Both the position numbers and the translations under genes were made by a program. A stretch of DNA of 40,849 bases from positions 1 through 40,849 of the forward strand of contig JAFPVC010000012.1 of the NCBI GenBank assembly GCA_017413085.1, in the 5' to 3' direction. A model generated the notes under the pieces. That model saw only the letters and a list, made by a program, of their open reading frames with translations, was not told the DNA's origin and ran no database searches. Position 1 is the first letter of the stretch. Each line of letters starts with the position of its first letter. This document shows, in pieces, positions 24,710-33,934 of the stretch. The stretch is from Prevotella sp. GTDB taxonomy: Bacteria; Bacteroidota; Bacteroidia; Bacteroidales; Bacteroidaceae.

Positions 24710-25576
24710 TCACACCTCCACCTCAAGTCCATCATAGGCGAAGTCCACGCCTTCAGGCAACCGGCTGTTTGCAATGGCATAAGTGCCAATGTCGTGAGTA
24801 AGGTGAGTAAGATAAGTGCGCTTTGCCCCTACCCTTTTGGCAAAAGCAACGGCTTCTGCCACCAGTTGGTGGCTGTGATGTTCTTTCTCAAAGCGCAGTG
24901 CATTGATTACCAACACCTCCGTGCCCATTACCATCTGCTCTGCCTCCTGCTCCATGTATTTCATGTCGGTGATATAGGTCAGCCGTCCCATACGGAAGCC
25001 CAAAATAGGCAATTTGCCGTGCATTACACGCAACGGCAACACTTCAAGTCGTTCATGCACGGCCGGCACTGTCAACGTGCGCCAAGTAGTGTGCATACGT
25101 CCCTCAAGCGTGGCTCCACTGGGAGGCAGCTTTACCGTAATGTCATGCGGACGCATCACATGAAACGGTTCGCCATGATGTATCTCATGCAGATGCAGGT
25201 GCGGCACGCCAGGGTATAAATCTGTCTTAAAGCAGTAAGGCATCGTCTGGTGCAATCCGTCAATCACGTCCTTTTGCGCATAGACGTCAACGTCGCCAAA
25301 CCACGCAAAAGGGCGCAGGTCGTCTGCACCGCCCACATGGTCATAGTGGATATGGGTTATCAGCACGGCATCAAACTTGCCGAAACCGTGTCGGAGTATC
25401 TGCTGTCGGAAGTCTGGTCCTGGGTCTATGAGTATGCGCAGACCTTCATCGCTCTCAACTATTGCCGATGCCCTCAGGCGATTGTCTCTTGGGTCAGTGC
25501 TCCGACATACCTCACATGTGCATCCTATCGCCGGCACACCTATTGACGTGCCCGTTCCGAGGAAAGTAAGTTTCAT
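24710..25576 (-). CDS. PhnP-like metallo-beta-lactamase-fold phosphodiesterase
   Basis: 288 residues. The motif THIHYDHVGG (74-83) gives the metal site. The N-terminal GTGTSIGVPAIGCTCEVC contains the zinc knuckle typical of PhnP (cyclic ribose phosphodiesterase) and related hydrolases; further His and Asp residues follow in YITDMKYM and LTHLTHDIG. The C-P lyase genes are absent here, so the physiological substrate may be another cyclic or phosphodiester compound. Its ATG overlaps the murB stop by 4 bp (ATGA), which implies translational coupling. Confidence 0.88.
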   Translation of the reverse strand: MKLTFLGTGTSIGVPAIGCTCEVCRSTDPRDNRLRASAIVESDEGLRILIDPGPDFRQQILRHGFGKFDAVLITHIHYDHVGGADDLRPFAWFGDVDVYAQKDVIDGLHQTMPYCFKTDLYPGVPHLHLHEIHHGEPFHVMRPHDITVKLPPSGATLEGRMHTTWRTLTVPAVHERLEVLPLRVMHGKLPILGFRMGRLTYITDMKYMEQEAEQMVMGTEVLVINALRFEKEHHSHQLVAEAVAFAKRVGAKRTYLTHLTHDIGTYAIANSRLPEGVDFAYDGLEVEV

Positions 25577-26571
25577 ATTATATTCACCTCCGGATTAATG
25601 CTAATGCCAAAACGTTCCATCACGTCTTGTCGTATCTGGTTGCACAGACGTACTATATCCTGCCCTGTGGCACCGCCCTTATTAACTAACACCAAGGCCT
25701 GTCTGTCATGCACTCCAGCCTTTCCGAGCGTACGGCCTTTCCATCCGCACTGCTCTATCATCCATCCTGCCGGAATCTTCTCTTCGGCATCACTCACCCT
25801 GTAATGCGGCATGTCAGGATACTTGGCCATCAGACTCTCAAATTTTTCCCTGCTAACAACGGGATTCATGAAAAACGAACCCGCATTGCCCTCCACCTCA
25901 GGATCAGGCAATTTTGAGTTACGCATGTCAATAATGACCTTTCTTACATCAGCCGCAGTGATAGTCTCAATGCCTTTCGCCTCAAGCATCCCACGAACGT
26001 TGCCATAATCCAAATGCGGTATAAACACACGGCTAAGTCTGTATGTCACGTATGTAATCACATACCGGCCTTTCCATTCACCCTTAAACCTGCTGTATCT
26101 GTAACCATACTCACACTCCTCCGGTTTTATCTGCACCATCCTGCCTGTGGCTATCTCAACAGCTTCAATTCCATGAATGCAGTCTTTCACCTCCACACCG
26201 TATGCACCTATATTCTGCACGGCAGATGCTCCAACCTCACCGGGAATTATAGAGAGGTTCTCTATTCCATACAACTCATGGTCTACAGCATATTCCACGA
26301 CATCGTCCCATACCTCACCTGCACCGCAACGCAACAGCACGATGCCTTCTTCCTCTCCCTCTACCTCAGCAATGCCCTTCATCACGGGGTGAAGCACATT
26401 GCCTTCAAAGTCCTTCGTCAGCAACAAGTTACTGCCGCCGCCGATAGTGAGCAGGGGAGCCTTGCGAAGCTCTGGCAGCACAGCAAGCAACTGATCCACC
26501 GTCTCCGGCTCATATATACGCCAGCACGACTGGTCTATGCCGAATGTATTGTGATGTAATAGACTCTGCAC
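25573..26571 (-). CDS. murB: UDP-N-acetylenolpyruvoylglucosamine reductase
   Basis: 332 residues, close to E. coli MurB (342). FAD- and NADPH-dependent second step of UDP-MurNAc synthesis for peptidoglycan. FAD-binding motifs are TIGGGSNLLLT and IPGEVGASAVQNIGAYG, and YGYRYSRFK is typical of the type I enzyme. The catalytic Ser is in GSFFMNPVV, and the Glu lies in the C-terminal INPEVNII. It starts 11 bp after the DUF4348 lipoprotein gene and overlaps the PhnP-like gene. Confidence 0.97.
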   Translation of the reverse strand: MQSLLHHNTFGIDQSCWRIYEPETVDQLLAVLPELRKAPLLTIGGGSNLLLTKDFEGNVLHPVMKGIAEVEGEEEGIVLLRCGAGEVWDDVVEYAVDHELYGIENLSIIPGEVGASAVQNIGAYGVEVKDCIHGIEAVEIATGRMVQIKPEECEYGYRYSRFKGEWKGRYVITYVTYRLSRVFIPHLDYGNVRGMLEAKGIETITAADVRKVIIDMRNSKLPDPEVEGNAGSFFMNPVVSREKFESLMAKYPDMPHYRVSDAEEKIPAGWMIEQCGWKGRTLGKAGVHDRQALVLVNKGGATGQDIVRLCNQIRQDVMERFGISINPEVNII

Positions 26572-26582
26572 GGAACAAATAT

Positions 26583-27431
26583 TTAAGTGTTTACCTTTTC
26601 AAGTATCCAGCCCTTGCCCCTTCTTGTGAACACCATGTCCATCTGCAGGCCGTTAGCTATGCCGCGCACATAGAACAGGCGCGTGTTGGAGGCAGGATAC
26701 GGACTGTTGCCATATATTATATTATATAATGTACCCGAGGGCATCCACGGCACGAACATCGACCACTGCTCCGGCATTATCTCGCCCGACATGGTCGAGA
26801 AATCATCATCGGGGTCAGGCCCAGTGAATGCTATGCTCTCTGCCATAGAGCGCTGCTGAAACGCACTGTCTGTGGCAAAACGCTGATAGAAGCGAATGAA
26901 ACCTGCGTCTGGATGCTGGCCAAGCGAGAGATGCGACATGCCGTCCATATACCACAGTCCGCGCTTACGTGCGAAATGCCAGCGCGTCACCATGTTCTTC
27001 GCCGTCTGTATCTTCTCCACCGTCACGTCGTTCACCGCCGTGTCCTTCACCATTTTCATCTGCGATGCCTTATGGAATATCAGCGTGTAATATCCCTGCT
27101 GCATGAAGAAATGCTCACGCTTCCAGGCATTCGCCTCAATAGTACTCTCCTTACCCCATGAGTTTACAGGCAGGGGGAACACGGTACGTTCCTTCTGCAC
27201 CTTCCGACTTGCCGCATAATTGAAGAAGAAATCGTCGAACAGTTCATCGGCCGCAGCCGGCATCTGTTCCTCTTCTATCATCTCTGACAGCGTGTCGTTA
27301 GGCAACGAGTCTGCGGGCAGCGAGTCAACGGCAAGGCTGTCCTCGCCGTCTGCTGTCTTGTTCGTGCATCCGACAGAGAAGAACATAGCCGACACCATCA
27401 GACACAAAACTATAAAAACTGTCTTTTTCAC
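26583..27431 (-). CDS. DUF4348 lipoprotein
   Basis: 282 residues starting at GTG 27431 (GTGAAAAAGACAG...). Lipobox FFSVGC with Cys22 marks a periplasm- or outer-membrane-facing lipoprotein. A Ser/Asp/Leu-rich linker (SLAVDSLPADSLPNDTLS) follows and then the globular part with FDDFFFNYAASRKVQKERT and TRWHFARKRGLWYMDGM, typical of the Bacteroidales DUF4348 family. Function unknown. It stands between hisH (47 bp upstream) and murB (11 bp downstream) and is likely co-transcribed with both. Confidence 0.85.
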   Translation of the reverse strand: MKKTVFIVLCLMVSAMFFSVGCTNKTADGEDSLAVDSLPADSLPNDTLSEMIEEEQMPAAADELFDDFFFNYAASRKVQKERTVFPLPVNSWGKESTIEANAWKREHFFMQQGYYTLIFHKASQMKMVKDTAVNDVTVEKIQTAKNMVTRWHFARKRGLWYMDGMSHLSLGQHPDAGFIRFYQRFATDSAFQQRSMAESIAFTGPDPDDDFSTMSGEIMPEQWSMFVPWMPSGTLYNIIYGNSPYPASNTRLFYVRGIANGLQMDMVFTRRGKGWILEKVNT

Positions 27432-27478
27432 CTTAGATATATTTGCAATATAAGAATATGCTTTACGAGCTATATGCT

Positions 27479-28093
27479 TTATGGGTTATGCATATCAAGA
27501 AAGTTCCTGATTATCTGTTCCCCCACCCTGCCGCTTTTCTCCGGATGGAACTGCGTGGCATAAAAGTTGTCACGATGAATCGCGGCTGAATAGTCAAGCG
27601 TGAAATGGGTAGAGGCAATGGTGTAACGCTCATCATAAGGCACATAGAAACTATGCACGAAATAGACATAGTCACCCTCGTGCAGTCCCTTGAACAGCGG
27701 TGAACGCTTGTCCTCCTCACCAAACGACAGACTGTTCCAGCCCATCTGCGGTATCTTATCCTCATGGCTCACCGGCTGAAAACGCTTCACGTCCATTGGG
27801 AATATGCCAATGCAGTCGGTGTCGCCCTCCTCCGAATGGCTGCACATCAACTGCTGACCTATGCAAATGCCCAGCACAGGCTGTTTCAATCCCTTGATAA
27901 CTCTGTCAAGGCCACGCTCACGCAGGTACTGCATTGCTCCGTGCGCTTCTCCCTGCCCAGGGAAAATCACACAGTCCGACGACTGTAACTCCACGGCATC
28001 ATCCGTCCAAAGCGGTTCGACGCCAAGACGCTTCAACGCATTTATCACACTGAATATATTGCCCGCGTTATACTTTACTACAGAAACTTTCAT
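27479..28093 (-). CDS. hisH: Imidazole glycerol phosphate synthase, glutaminase subunit
   Basis: 204 residues. Supplies ammonia from glutamine to HisF for histidine synthesis. The catalytic Cys77 lies in LGICIGQQLM and the His-Glu pair in QFHPEKSG near the C-terminus. The oxyanion strand reads PGQGEAHGAM where most HisH proteins have PGVGAFxxAM, a mild deviation. The rest of the his operon is not in the window. It has its own promoter at 28121-28152 and seems to lead the DUF4348-murB-PhnP-rarA genes. Confidence 0.95.
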   Translation of the reverse strand: MKVSVVKYNAGNIFSVINALKRLGVEPLWTDDAVELQSSDCVIFPGQGEAHGAMQYLRERGLDRVIKGLKQPVLGICIGQQLMCSHSEEGDTDCIGIFPMDVKRFQPVSHEDKIPQMGWNSLSFGEEDKRSPLFKGLHEGDYVYFVHSFYVPYDERYTIASTHFTLDYSAAIHRDNFYATQFHPEKSGRVGEQIIRNFLDMHNP

Positions 28094-28120
28094 CTTTTCC
28101 GATTGTCTGATTTATCAGTG

Positions 28121-28152
28121 CAAAGTTAAGTATTTTTCCTGACATACCCAAA
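28121..28152 (-). promoter_or_regulatory. hisH promoter
   Basis: TTTG (28152-28149) and TAACTTTG (28128-28121) on the minus strand, 20 nt apart; about 30 bp before the hisH start. Confidence 0.88.
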
Positions 28153-28193
28153 TAAAGACTGAAAAAAATAAACGTAGCAGAAAATTACACAAC

Positions 28194-28222
28194 AAAAAAA
28201 GAGAAGCCTCGTAAGACTTCTC
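28194..28222 (-). terminator. tRNA-Lys terminator
   Basis: GAGAAG (28201-28206) pairs with CTTCTC (28217-28222), and the minus strand continues into seven T residues (28200-28194). It lies 9 bp after the tRNA 3' end. Confidence 0.88.
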
Positions 28223-28231
28223 CTTGTTTTG

Positions 28232-28304
28232 TACACCCTCAGAGGCTCGAACTCTGGACCCACTGATTAAGAGTCAGTTGCTCTACCAACTGAGCTAAGG
28301 GTGC
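28232..28304 (-). tRNA. tRNA-Lys (anticodon CTT)
   Basis: 73 nt with a full cloverleaf. The acceptor arms GCACCCT/AGGGTGT pair with one G-T, the D-arm is GCTC-AGTTGGTA-GAGC, the anticodon stem is ACTGA/TCAGT around loop CTCTTAA (anticodon CTT, reading AAG), and the T-arm is CAGAG-TTCGAGC-CTCTG. The 3' CCA is not encoded. It has its own promoter and terminator. Confidence 0.97.
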
Positions 28305-28346
28305 AACTTTTTTGCTTTGTTTTTACTTCCTTTCCGAAAGCGAGTG

Positions 28347-28378
28347 CAAAGGTACAGACTTTTTCCGACACTACCAAA
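28347..28378 (-). promoter_or_regulatory. tRNA-Lys promoter
   Basis: TTTG (28378-28375) and TACCTTTG (28354-28347) on the minus strand, 20 nt apart, about 43 bp before the tRNA 5' end. Confidence 0.88.
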
Positions 28379-28432
28379 TTTTTAGCAAACATTTAACACT
28401 CATTAACGATTTTCTTACTTTTACACGTTATA

Positions 28433-28464
28433 TTTGGGTATTTCAATAAAAATTACTACCTTTG
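28433..28464 (+). promoter_or_regulatory. Promoter of the LysE-DUF4924 operon
   Basis: TTTG (28433-28436) and TACCTTTG (28457-28464), 20 nt apart; start of transcription expected near 28471. Confidence 0.88.
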
Positions 28465-28492
28465 CAGTAACAAACATACATTTTTTAGAAAC

Positions 28493-29161
28493 GTGCCTTT
28501 TACACTTCCATTTAATTTTCTCGACATAATAGTAAAGGGGATGATCGTGGGTATCATCTGCTCTGCGCCGATGGGTCCCGTTGGCGTATTGTGCGTACAG
28601 CGCACACTGAACAAGGGTCGCTGGTATGGTTTCGTCACCGGACTGGGTGCTGCCGCCAGCGATTTATTCTATGCCTTGATTACTGGTTTCGGCATGAGTT
28701 TCGTCATGGAACTCATTGATGCGCCTCAGAATAAATTCTTCCTGCAGATATTCGGCAGCGTGCTGCTCTTTTGTTTCGGATGGTACTGTTTCAAGAGCGA
28801 CCCGCGCAAGAAAGTGCATGAGAGTAAGAAGAATCAGAAGGGAACCCTGCTCCATAATTTCGTGACGGCATTTCTCGTCACTGTGTCCAATCCGCTTATA
28901 ATATTCCTTTTTCTTGCTACGTTCGCACAGTTTGCGTTCGTCATTCCCAACCATCCCATAGAGATGTCCTTGGGCTACCTGAGCATAGTGGGCGGAGCGT
29001 TGCTGTGGTGGTATGGACTGACGTGGCTTGTTGACAAGGTGCGCGAGTTTTTCTCCATGGACACCATCGTCATCATCAATCGAATCATTGGCTCTATAGT
29101 AATGGCCTTCTCTTTTGCAATTTTCATCGGAACGGCATTTAACCTGTTTTCAATATACTAA
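28493..29161 (+). CDS. LysE/RhtB-family exporter
   Basis: 222 residues starting at GTG 28493. Six membrane segments are visible, with the family's first-helix motif SAPMGPVGVLCVQRTLNKG and a second conserved NPLIIF segment after a short basic cytoplasmic loop (about residues 103-118, KKVHESKKNQKG). Members export amino acids or related small molecules; the substrate here is unknown. The stop overlaps the start of DUF4924 (TAATG at 29159-29163). Confidence 0.9.
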   Translation: MPFTLPFNFLDIIVKGMIVGIICSAPMGPVGVLCVQRTLNKGRWYGFVTGLGAAASDLFYALITGFGMSFVMELIDAPQNKFFLQIFGSVLLFCFGWYCFKSDPRKKVHESKKNQKGTLLHNFVTAFLVTVSNPLIIFLFLATFAQFAFVIPNHPIEMSLGYLSIVGGALLWWYGLTWLVDKVREFFSMDTIVIINRIIGSIVMAFSFAIFIGTAFNLFSIY

Positions 29162-29709
29162 TGTTTATATCACAAGAACTACGCAAGACAAACATTGCCG
29201 AATACCTGCTCTATATGTGGCAGGTGGAGGACATCATACGTGCCTACGGCCTCGACCTCTCGCGTCTGCGCCGCGAATACATCTCACGCTTCGAACTGAC
29301 CGACGAGCAGCGCGAGGACATGATTGACTGGTATGGCAACCTCATCCGCATGATGCGCGAGGAGGGCAAGACGCAGAAGGGACACATACAGATTCTGCAG
29401 ATAGTGACGCAGCAAATGGCGGAACTGCACGAACTGCTGATGCAGTCGCCGAAGTTCCCGTTCTACAGTGCAGAATACTACAAGGTACTGCCGTTCATCG
29501 TTGAACTGCGCTCAAAGGGCAGCAAGGAAGTTGGCGAGATTGAGACCTGCCTCAACGCCCTCTACGGTGTGATGATGCTGCGACTGCAGCATAAAGAGGT
29601 CAGCGCAAGCACCGAGGCGGCTGTAAAGGAGATAACCACATTCCTCGGAATGCTCTCCGACTATTACAAGAAGGACAAGGAAGAGGGACTGAAATTTGAG
29701 GATGACTGA
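29161..29709 (+). CDS. DUF4924 family protein
   Basis: 182 residues, wholly helical in appearance. MFISQELRKTNIAEYLLYMWQ opens the protein as in other Bacteroidales DUF4924 members, and a charged C-terminus (KKDKEEGLKFEDD) closes it. No catalytic motif is recognised. One-base-overlapping start with the LysE gene suggests coupled translation. Function unknown. Confidence 0.82.
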   Translation: MFISQELRKTNIAEYLLYMWQVEDIIRAYGLDLSRLRREYISRFELTDEQREDMIDWYGNLIRMMREEGKTQKGHIQILQIVTQQMAELHELLMQSPKFPFYSAEYYKVLPFIVELRSKGSKEVGEIETCLNALYGVMMLRLQHKEVSASTEAAVKEITTFLGMLSDYYKKDKEEGLKFEDD

Positions 29710-29802
29710 AAACATTTAAATTTGTATTGTCCTTTATCTACTTCTAACTCCCTTAACTCCACAAGTTGAGCAAATGCGAAACTTAAATAACCAAGCAAGG
29801 CA

Positions 29803-30684
29803 ATGACGCAACTACCGATTGAAAGCCTGAACCTGCTGATGCTTAACGTGGGACTGGCAAGACATGACAACGACTGGAACTGGCAGGGAGTCAGTTCACC
29901 CTTCACGAGGATATACTACGTGAAGAACGGTCGGGCATGGCTGCACATCCCGTCAGAACTGCCGTGCGAGGGTGAGAAACGCTTGGAACTGCGTCCCGGG
30001 CACCTATACATCATTCCGGCATACACACGCCACTCGTATGAGTGCAGCGGGGTATTTGAGCACTATTACCTGCATGTGTATGAGGGATTCAAAAACGAGA
30101 CAAACGTATTTGAGATGTATGACTTCCCTACAGAGGTGAAGGCTGGCGACGGCGACGAGAAACTGATGGCGCAGATGGTGGCGGCACACCCGGAGGCCCG
30201 ACTACCAGAGAGCGACCCGCGCTCGTATGACAACACTACAACATTTGCGGATTACGTGAAACGCTACAATGCCCTGCCGCTGTGGAAGAAAATGCGTCTT
30301 AGGGGCGCCACACTGATGTTGTTTTCAAGATTCCTCGAGAAAGCAACGCCAAGAGTGTGGACAAACGACGAAAGACTGACGAAGGTGCAGGAATACGTGC
30401 GTCAGCACATGGACAAGGACATGAACATAGAAGAACTTGCCGACGTGGCCTGCATGACAAAGCACTACCTAATCAGACTGTTCAAGAAAGAATTCGGAGT
30501 ATCGCCGTTGCAATACATTAACCGCAAGAAGGTGGAACGCGCACAACTGCTACTGCTGACGGAGAACCTGAGCGTAAAGGAAGTGGCGTGGCATCTGGGC
30601 TTCAACGACCATTCTTATTTCATACGTCTTTTCAAGAAAATAACGGGGACGACTCCGCAGGGCTATCGCAAGCAAATGCAATAA
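29803..30684 (+). CDS. AraC-family regulator of the adjacent sugar cluster
   Basis: 293 residues. A cupin-like N-terminal sensor (about 20-110, with HLYIIPAYTRHSYEC) is joined to a C-terminal AraC DNA-binding domain with both helix-turn-helix motifs (IEELADVACMTKHYLIRLFK, VKEVAWHLGFNDHSYFIRLF) and the family ending TGTTPQGYRK. The sugar operon begins 102 bp downstream in the same direction, and direct repeats suited to AraC binding lie in that gap. Likely an activator responding to L-fucose or a derivative; the ligand is inferred from the neighbours. Confidence 0.92.
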   Translation: MTQLPIESLNLLMLNVGLARHDNDWNWQGVSSPFTRIYYVKNGRAWLHIPSELPCEGEKRLELRPGHLYIIPAYTRHSYECSGVFEHYYLHVYEGFKNETNVFEMYDFPTEVKAGDGDEKLMAQMVAAHPEARLPESDPRSYDNTTTFADYVKRYNALPLWKKMRLRGATLMLFSRFLEKATPRVWTNDERLTKVQEYVRQHMDKDMNIEELADVACMTKHYLIRLFKKEFGVSPLQYINRKKVERAQLLLLTENLSVKEVAWHLGFNDHSYFIRLFKKITGTTPQGYRKQMQ

Positions 30685-30690
30685 TGTCAA

Positions 30691-30751
30691 TATCGTCCTA
30701 TCGTTGTAGGTGTATCGTCCAACGCTTTGTTAGGAAAATAATGTAACTTTG
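30691..30751 (+). promoter_or_regulatory. AraC-type operator and promoter of the sugar operon
   Basis: TATCGTCC occurs at 30691-30698 and 30713-30720, 22 bp apart (about two helical turns), with a third TATCGT at 30699. The -7 box TAACTTTG is at 30744-30751, but the normal TTTG box about 20 bp upstream is missing. The second repeat sits there instead, as expected for an activator that replaces it. Confidence 0.6.
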
Positions 30752-30786
30752 CAACTTGTGTAAGTTAATCTACTAAAACAAAAGAC

Positions 30787-31734
30787 ATGAGATATACTGA
30801 ATTAGGAAAGACGGGGATGAAAGTATCCCATCTGGCGTTCGGCGCATCATCGCTGGGCAGCGTATTTCACGAGACGAAGGAGGCTGAGAGCATCAAGGCG
30901 GTGGAAACAGCCATCGAGGGCGGCATCAACTTCATCGACGTGAGTCCATACTACGGCCATTACAAGGCTGAAACAGTATTGGGCAAGGCTCTCAAATACA
31001 TTCCGAGAGACAAATACTACCTGAGCACTAAGGTGGGACGCTATGGCAAAGACGGCGTAAACACATGGGACTATTCCGCCAAGCGCGCCACTGAGAGTGT
31101 GTATGAGAGTATGGAGCGCCTGGGCATTGACTTCATAGACCTCATCAACGTACACGACATAGAGTTTCAGGCCGCCATGGAGGGTGGACTGCAGAAGGTG
31201 GTTGACGAAACGCTGCCAGCACTGGTCGAACTGAAGAAGAAAGGACTGGTGGGCCATGTGGGCATCACCGACCTGCAACTGGAAAACCTGAAATGGGTCA
31301 TAGAACACTCTGAGGAAGGAACCGTGGAGAGTGTGCTGAACTTCTGCCACTACTGCCTGAACGATGACAAGCTGACGGACTATATGGACTTCTTCGAGTC
31401 AAAGGGCGTGGGCATTATCAGTGCTTCGCCGCTGAGCATGGGACTGTTGTCGCAGCGTGGTGTGCCGGCATGGCACCCTGCACCGAAACCATTGGTGGAG
31501 GCATGCGCCAAGGCAGCACAGCACTGTGCAGAGAAAGGCTATGCAATAGAACGGCTCGCCATACAGTACTCAGTGAACAACCCGCGCATTGCCGGCACAC
31601 TGTTCTCATCGGCTAACCCCGAGAACGTGAAACGCAACATACAGTGGGCCAATGAAGAGCCCGACTGGCAGTTGGTGAAGGAAGTGCAGGACATAATCGG
31701 CGACCAGAAAAGAGTAACTTGGGCAAACTCATGA
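30787..31734 (+). CDS. Aldo/keto reductase, probable L-fucose (L-galactose-type) dehydrogenase
   Basis: 315 residues. The TIM-barrel aldo/keto reductase tetrad is visible: Asp51, Tyr56 (DVSPYYGH), Lys82 (STKVG) and His123 (NVHD). The sequence resembles L-galactose/L-fucose dehydrogenases that oxidise the sugar to its lactone with NAD(P). The genes after it (lactonase, FucP permease, zinc dehydrogenase) support this as the first step of a non-phosphorylating pathway. Its TGA overlaps the ATG of the lactonase gene (31731-31734). Confidence 0.88.
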   Translation: MRYTELGKTGMKVSHLAFGASSLGSVFHETKEAESIKAVETAIEGGINFIDVSPYYGHYKAETVLGKALKYIPRDKYYLSTKVGRYGKDGVNTWDYSAKRATESVYESMERLGIDFIDLINVHDIEFQAAMEGGLQKVVDETLPALVELKKKGLVGHVGITDLQLENLKWVIEHSEEGTVESVLNFCHYCLNDDKLTDYMDFFESKGVGIISASPLSMGLLSQRGVPAWHPAPKPLVEACAKAAQHCAEKGYAIERLAIQYSVNNPRIAGTLFSSANPENVKRNIQWANEEPDWQLVKEVQDIIGDQKRVTWANS

Positions 31735-32615
31735 CAATAATTGACGCACATACCCACCTGTGGAAGAAACAAGACACATGGGTGGACGGAAAGAGAATAC
31801 TGTCGTTGAAAAACGGCAGGAGCATATTCATGGACGAGGAGGTGCAGATGCTTCCGCCATGGCTCATTGACGGTGTGAACTCGGCAGAGGTGATGCTGTC
31901 AAACATGGACTATGCGCAGGTGGGCGGCGCCGTAGTGGTGCAGGAACTGATTGACGGCAACCAGAACGAATACCTCACCGAGGTGCAGAGGGCATATCCT
32001 GACAGACTATTCTGCATGGGCATGGCATGGACGCTTGACGAGGCAAAGGCCGTGCATGAGGCAGGAATGATGGGCATAGCCTTTCCCGGCCACCGCATGA
32101 AGGAACCGCTGCACAGCCTTATGCCCATATTCAAATACATGGAGGAACAGGGCATGGTGCTCTCCATGTGTCTGGGCGACGACGAAAAGCAGATAGCCGA
32201 AATGAAGGAGGTGATACAGGAGTGTCCGCAACTGAAGGTGGCAATAGGCCATTTCGGCATGGTCACCACGCCATCGTTCAAGAGTCAGGTGATGCTGGCG
32301 CGCGAGGGCGACAACGTAATGGTGGAGTCTGGCGGCATCACATGGCTGTATAATGCAGAGTTCTACCCCTACCCCTCCGCCATCCGCAGCATAAGGGAGG
32401 CAGCCGAATGGGTAGGCATGGACAGGCTGATGTGGGGCAGCGACTATCCACGCACCATCACCGCCATCACCTACAGGATGTCGTATGACTTCGTCAGCAA
32501 GTCTGCCGAACTAAGCGAAGCAGACAAGGCTCTCTTCCTCGGACAGAACGCCCTGCGTTTCTATGGCTTTAAGAATTTACCTGAATTACCTTACATAAAA
32601 AATATGTCAGAATGA
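31731..32615 (+). CDS. Amidohydrolase-2 family lactonase, probable L-fuconolactonase
   Basis: 294 residues from ATG 31731; a longer TTG-initiated frame was rejected because this ATG gives the ATGA overlap with the previous gene. Metal motif DAHTHLW (residues 5-11), a central His in AIGHFGM, and WGSDYPRT near the C-terminus fit the amidohydrolase-2 group that opens sugar lactones. It would convert L-fucono-lactone to L-fuconate. Its TGA overlaps the permease ATG (32612-32615). Confidence 0.85.
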   Translation: MTIIDAHTHLWKKQDTWVDGKRILSLKNGRSIFMDEEVQMLPPWLIDGVNSAEVMLSNMDYAQVGGAVVVQELIDGNQNEYLTEVQRAYPDRLFCMGMAWTLDEAKAVHEAGMMGIAFPGHRMKEPLHSLMPIFKYMEEQGMVLSMCLGDDEKQIAEMKEVIQECPQLKVAIGHFGMVTTPSFKSQVMLAREGDNVMVESGGITWLYNAEFYPYPSAIRSIREAAEWVGMDRLMWGSDYPRTITAITYRMSYDFVSKSAELSEADKALFLGQNALRFYGFKNLPELPYIKNMSE

Positions 32616-33922
32616 AAAAACCGTTAGTACCTAAGAAATATCTTTTCACATTCATCATCATCACCTCACTGTTTGCGCTGTGGGGCTTTGCCAACGACAT
32701 CACAAACCCGATGGTGGCGGCATTCCAGACAGTCATGGAACTGTCGGCTGCCAAGGCTTCGCTGATTCAGTTTGCATTCTACGGCGGCTATGCCACCATG
32801 GCCATACCTGCCGCACTGTTCATACGCCGTTACTCATACAAGAGCGGCATACTGCTCGGACTGGCACTCTATGCCGTGGGCGCATTCCTCTTTATACCGG
32901 CGGCTGAATGGCAGGAGTTCAGTTTCTTCTGCGTATCGCTGTATATCCTTACCTTCGGCCTGGCATTCCTCGAGACTACCGCCAATCCTTTCATTCTGTC
33001 ACTGGGCGACAAAGAGACATCCACGCGCCGACTGAACCTTGCACAGGCATTCAATCCCGTGGGTTCGCTGAGCGGCATGGCTGTGGCTTCGTTCATCGTA
33101 CTGCCGCAGTTGCTCTCTGATAAGCGCGACGCCGCAGGGCATATCATCTTCCCCCTGCTCTCCGAAGCAGAGAAGGCCGACATACGTCTGCACGACCTCG
33201 CCGTCATACGCAACCCTTACGTGGCTCTCGGACTGGTGGTGCTGGCGGTGCTGGTAATCATCGCACTGACTAAGATGCCGCAGACGGAGAGCGAGGAGCT
33301 GAAGGCTGCCGGCGAGACCCACACGGTGAAGGAAACTCTGTCAAACCTGTGGCACAACAGCATTTACCGCGAGGGCGTATTCGCACAGGTGTGCTATGTG
33401 GCAGCACAGATTATGGTATGGACCTTCATAATACAGTATGCCGATCACCTCGGCATCAACAAGGCCACGGCACAGATGTATAACATCGTTGCGATGTCGT
33501 TCAACCTCGGCGGACGCTTCATAGGCACCTTCATCATGCGCTATGTGAACACACGCCGCCTGCTTGCCATCTTCGGTGTTGGAGCCTCTCTATGCACACT
33601 GGGCGCAATCTGCATTGAGGGCATGGCCGGACTCTACAGTCTTGTGTGCATCAGCCTCTTCATGTCTATCATGTTCCCAAGCATCTACGGCATTGCCCTT
33701 GAAAACGTGGATTCCAAGGACACACACCTTGGCGCAGCATTCCTCGTGATGGCAATCGTTGGCGGTGCACTGATGCCGCCGCTTCAGGGACTGCTGATCG
33801 ACCAGGGCACCATCTGGGGGCAGCCGGCAGTAAACATGTCGTTCCTCCTGCCGCTCGCCTGCTTCCTCGTGATCATCGTATATGGCTTGCGTGCCTACAT
33901 GCAGAAGGAGACAAAGGCATAG
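32612..33922 (+). CDS. fucP: FucP-type L-fucose:H+ symporter
   Basis: 436 residues with twelve membrane helices, very near E. coli FucP (438). The proton-coupling acids match: Asp29 in FANDITNPMV and Glu121 in FLETTANPF. The MFS/FHS family pattern SLFALWGFANDITNP is present. It brings in L-fucose or a similar 6-deoxy sugar. Third gene of a tightly overlapping operon; a terminator follows only after a ~310-bp tail containing the second 22-bp array. Confidence 0.93.
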   Translation: MKKPLVPKKYLFTFIIITSLFALWGFANDITNPMVAAFQTVMELSAAKASLIQFAFYGGYATMAIPAALFIRRYSYKSGILLGLALYAVGAFLFIPAAEWQEFSFFCVSLYILTFGLAFLETTANPFILSLGDKETSTRRLNLAQAFNPVGSLSGMAVASFIVLPQLLSDKRDAAGHIIFPLLSEAEKADIRLHDLAVIRNPYVALGLVVLAVLVIIALTKMPQTESEELKAAGETHTVKETLSNLWHNSIYREGVFAQVCYVAAQIMVWTFIIQYADHLGINKATAQMYNIVAMSFNLGGRFIGTFIMRYVNTRRLLAIFGVGASLCTLGAICIEGMAGLYSLVCISLFMSIMFPSIYGIALENVDSKDTHLGAAFLVMAIVGGALMPPLQGLLIDQGTIWGQPAVNMSFLLPLACFLVIIVYGLRAYMQKETKA

Positions 33923-33934
33923 AACCGCGACAGT

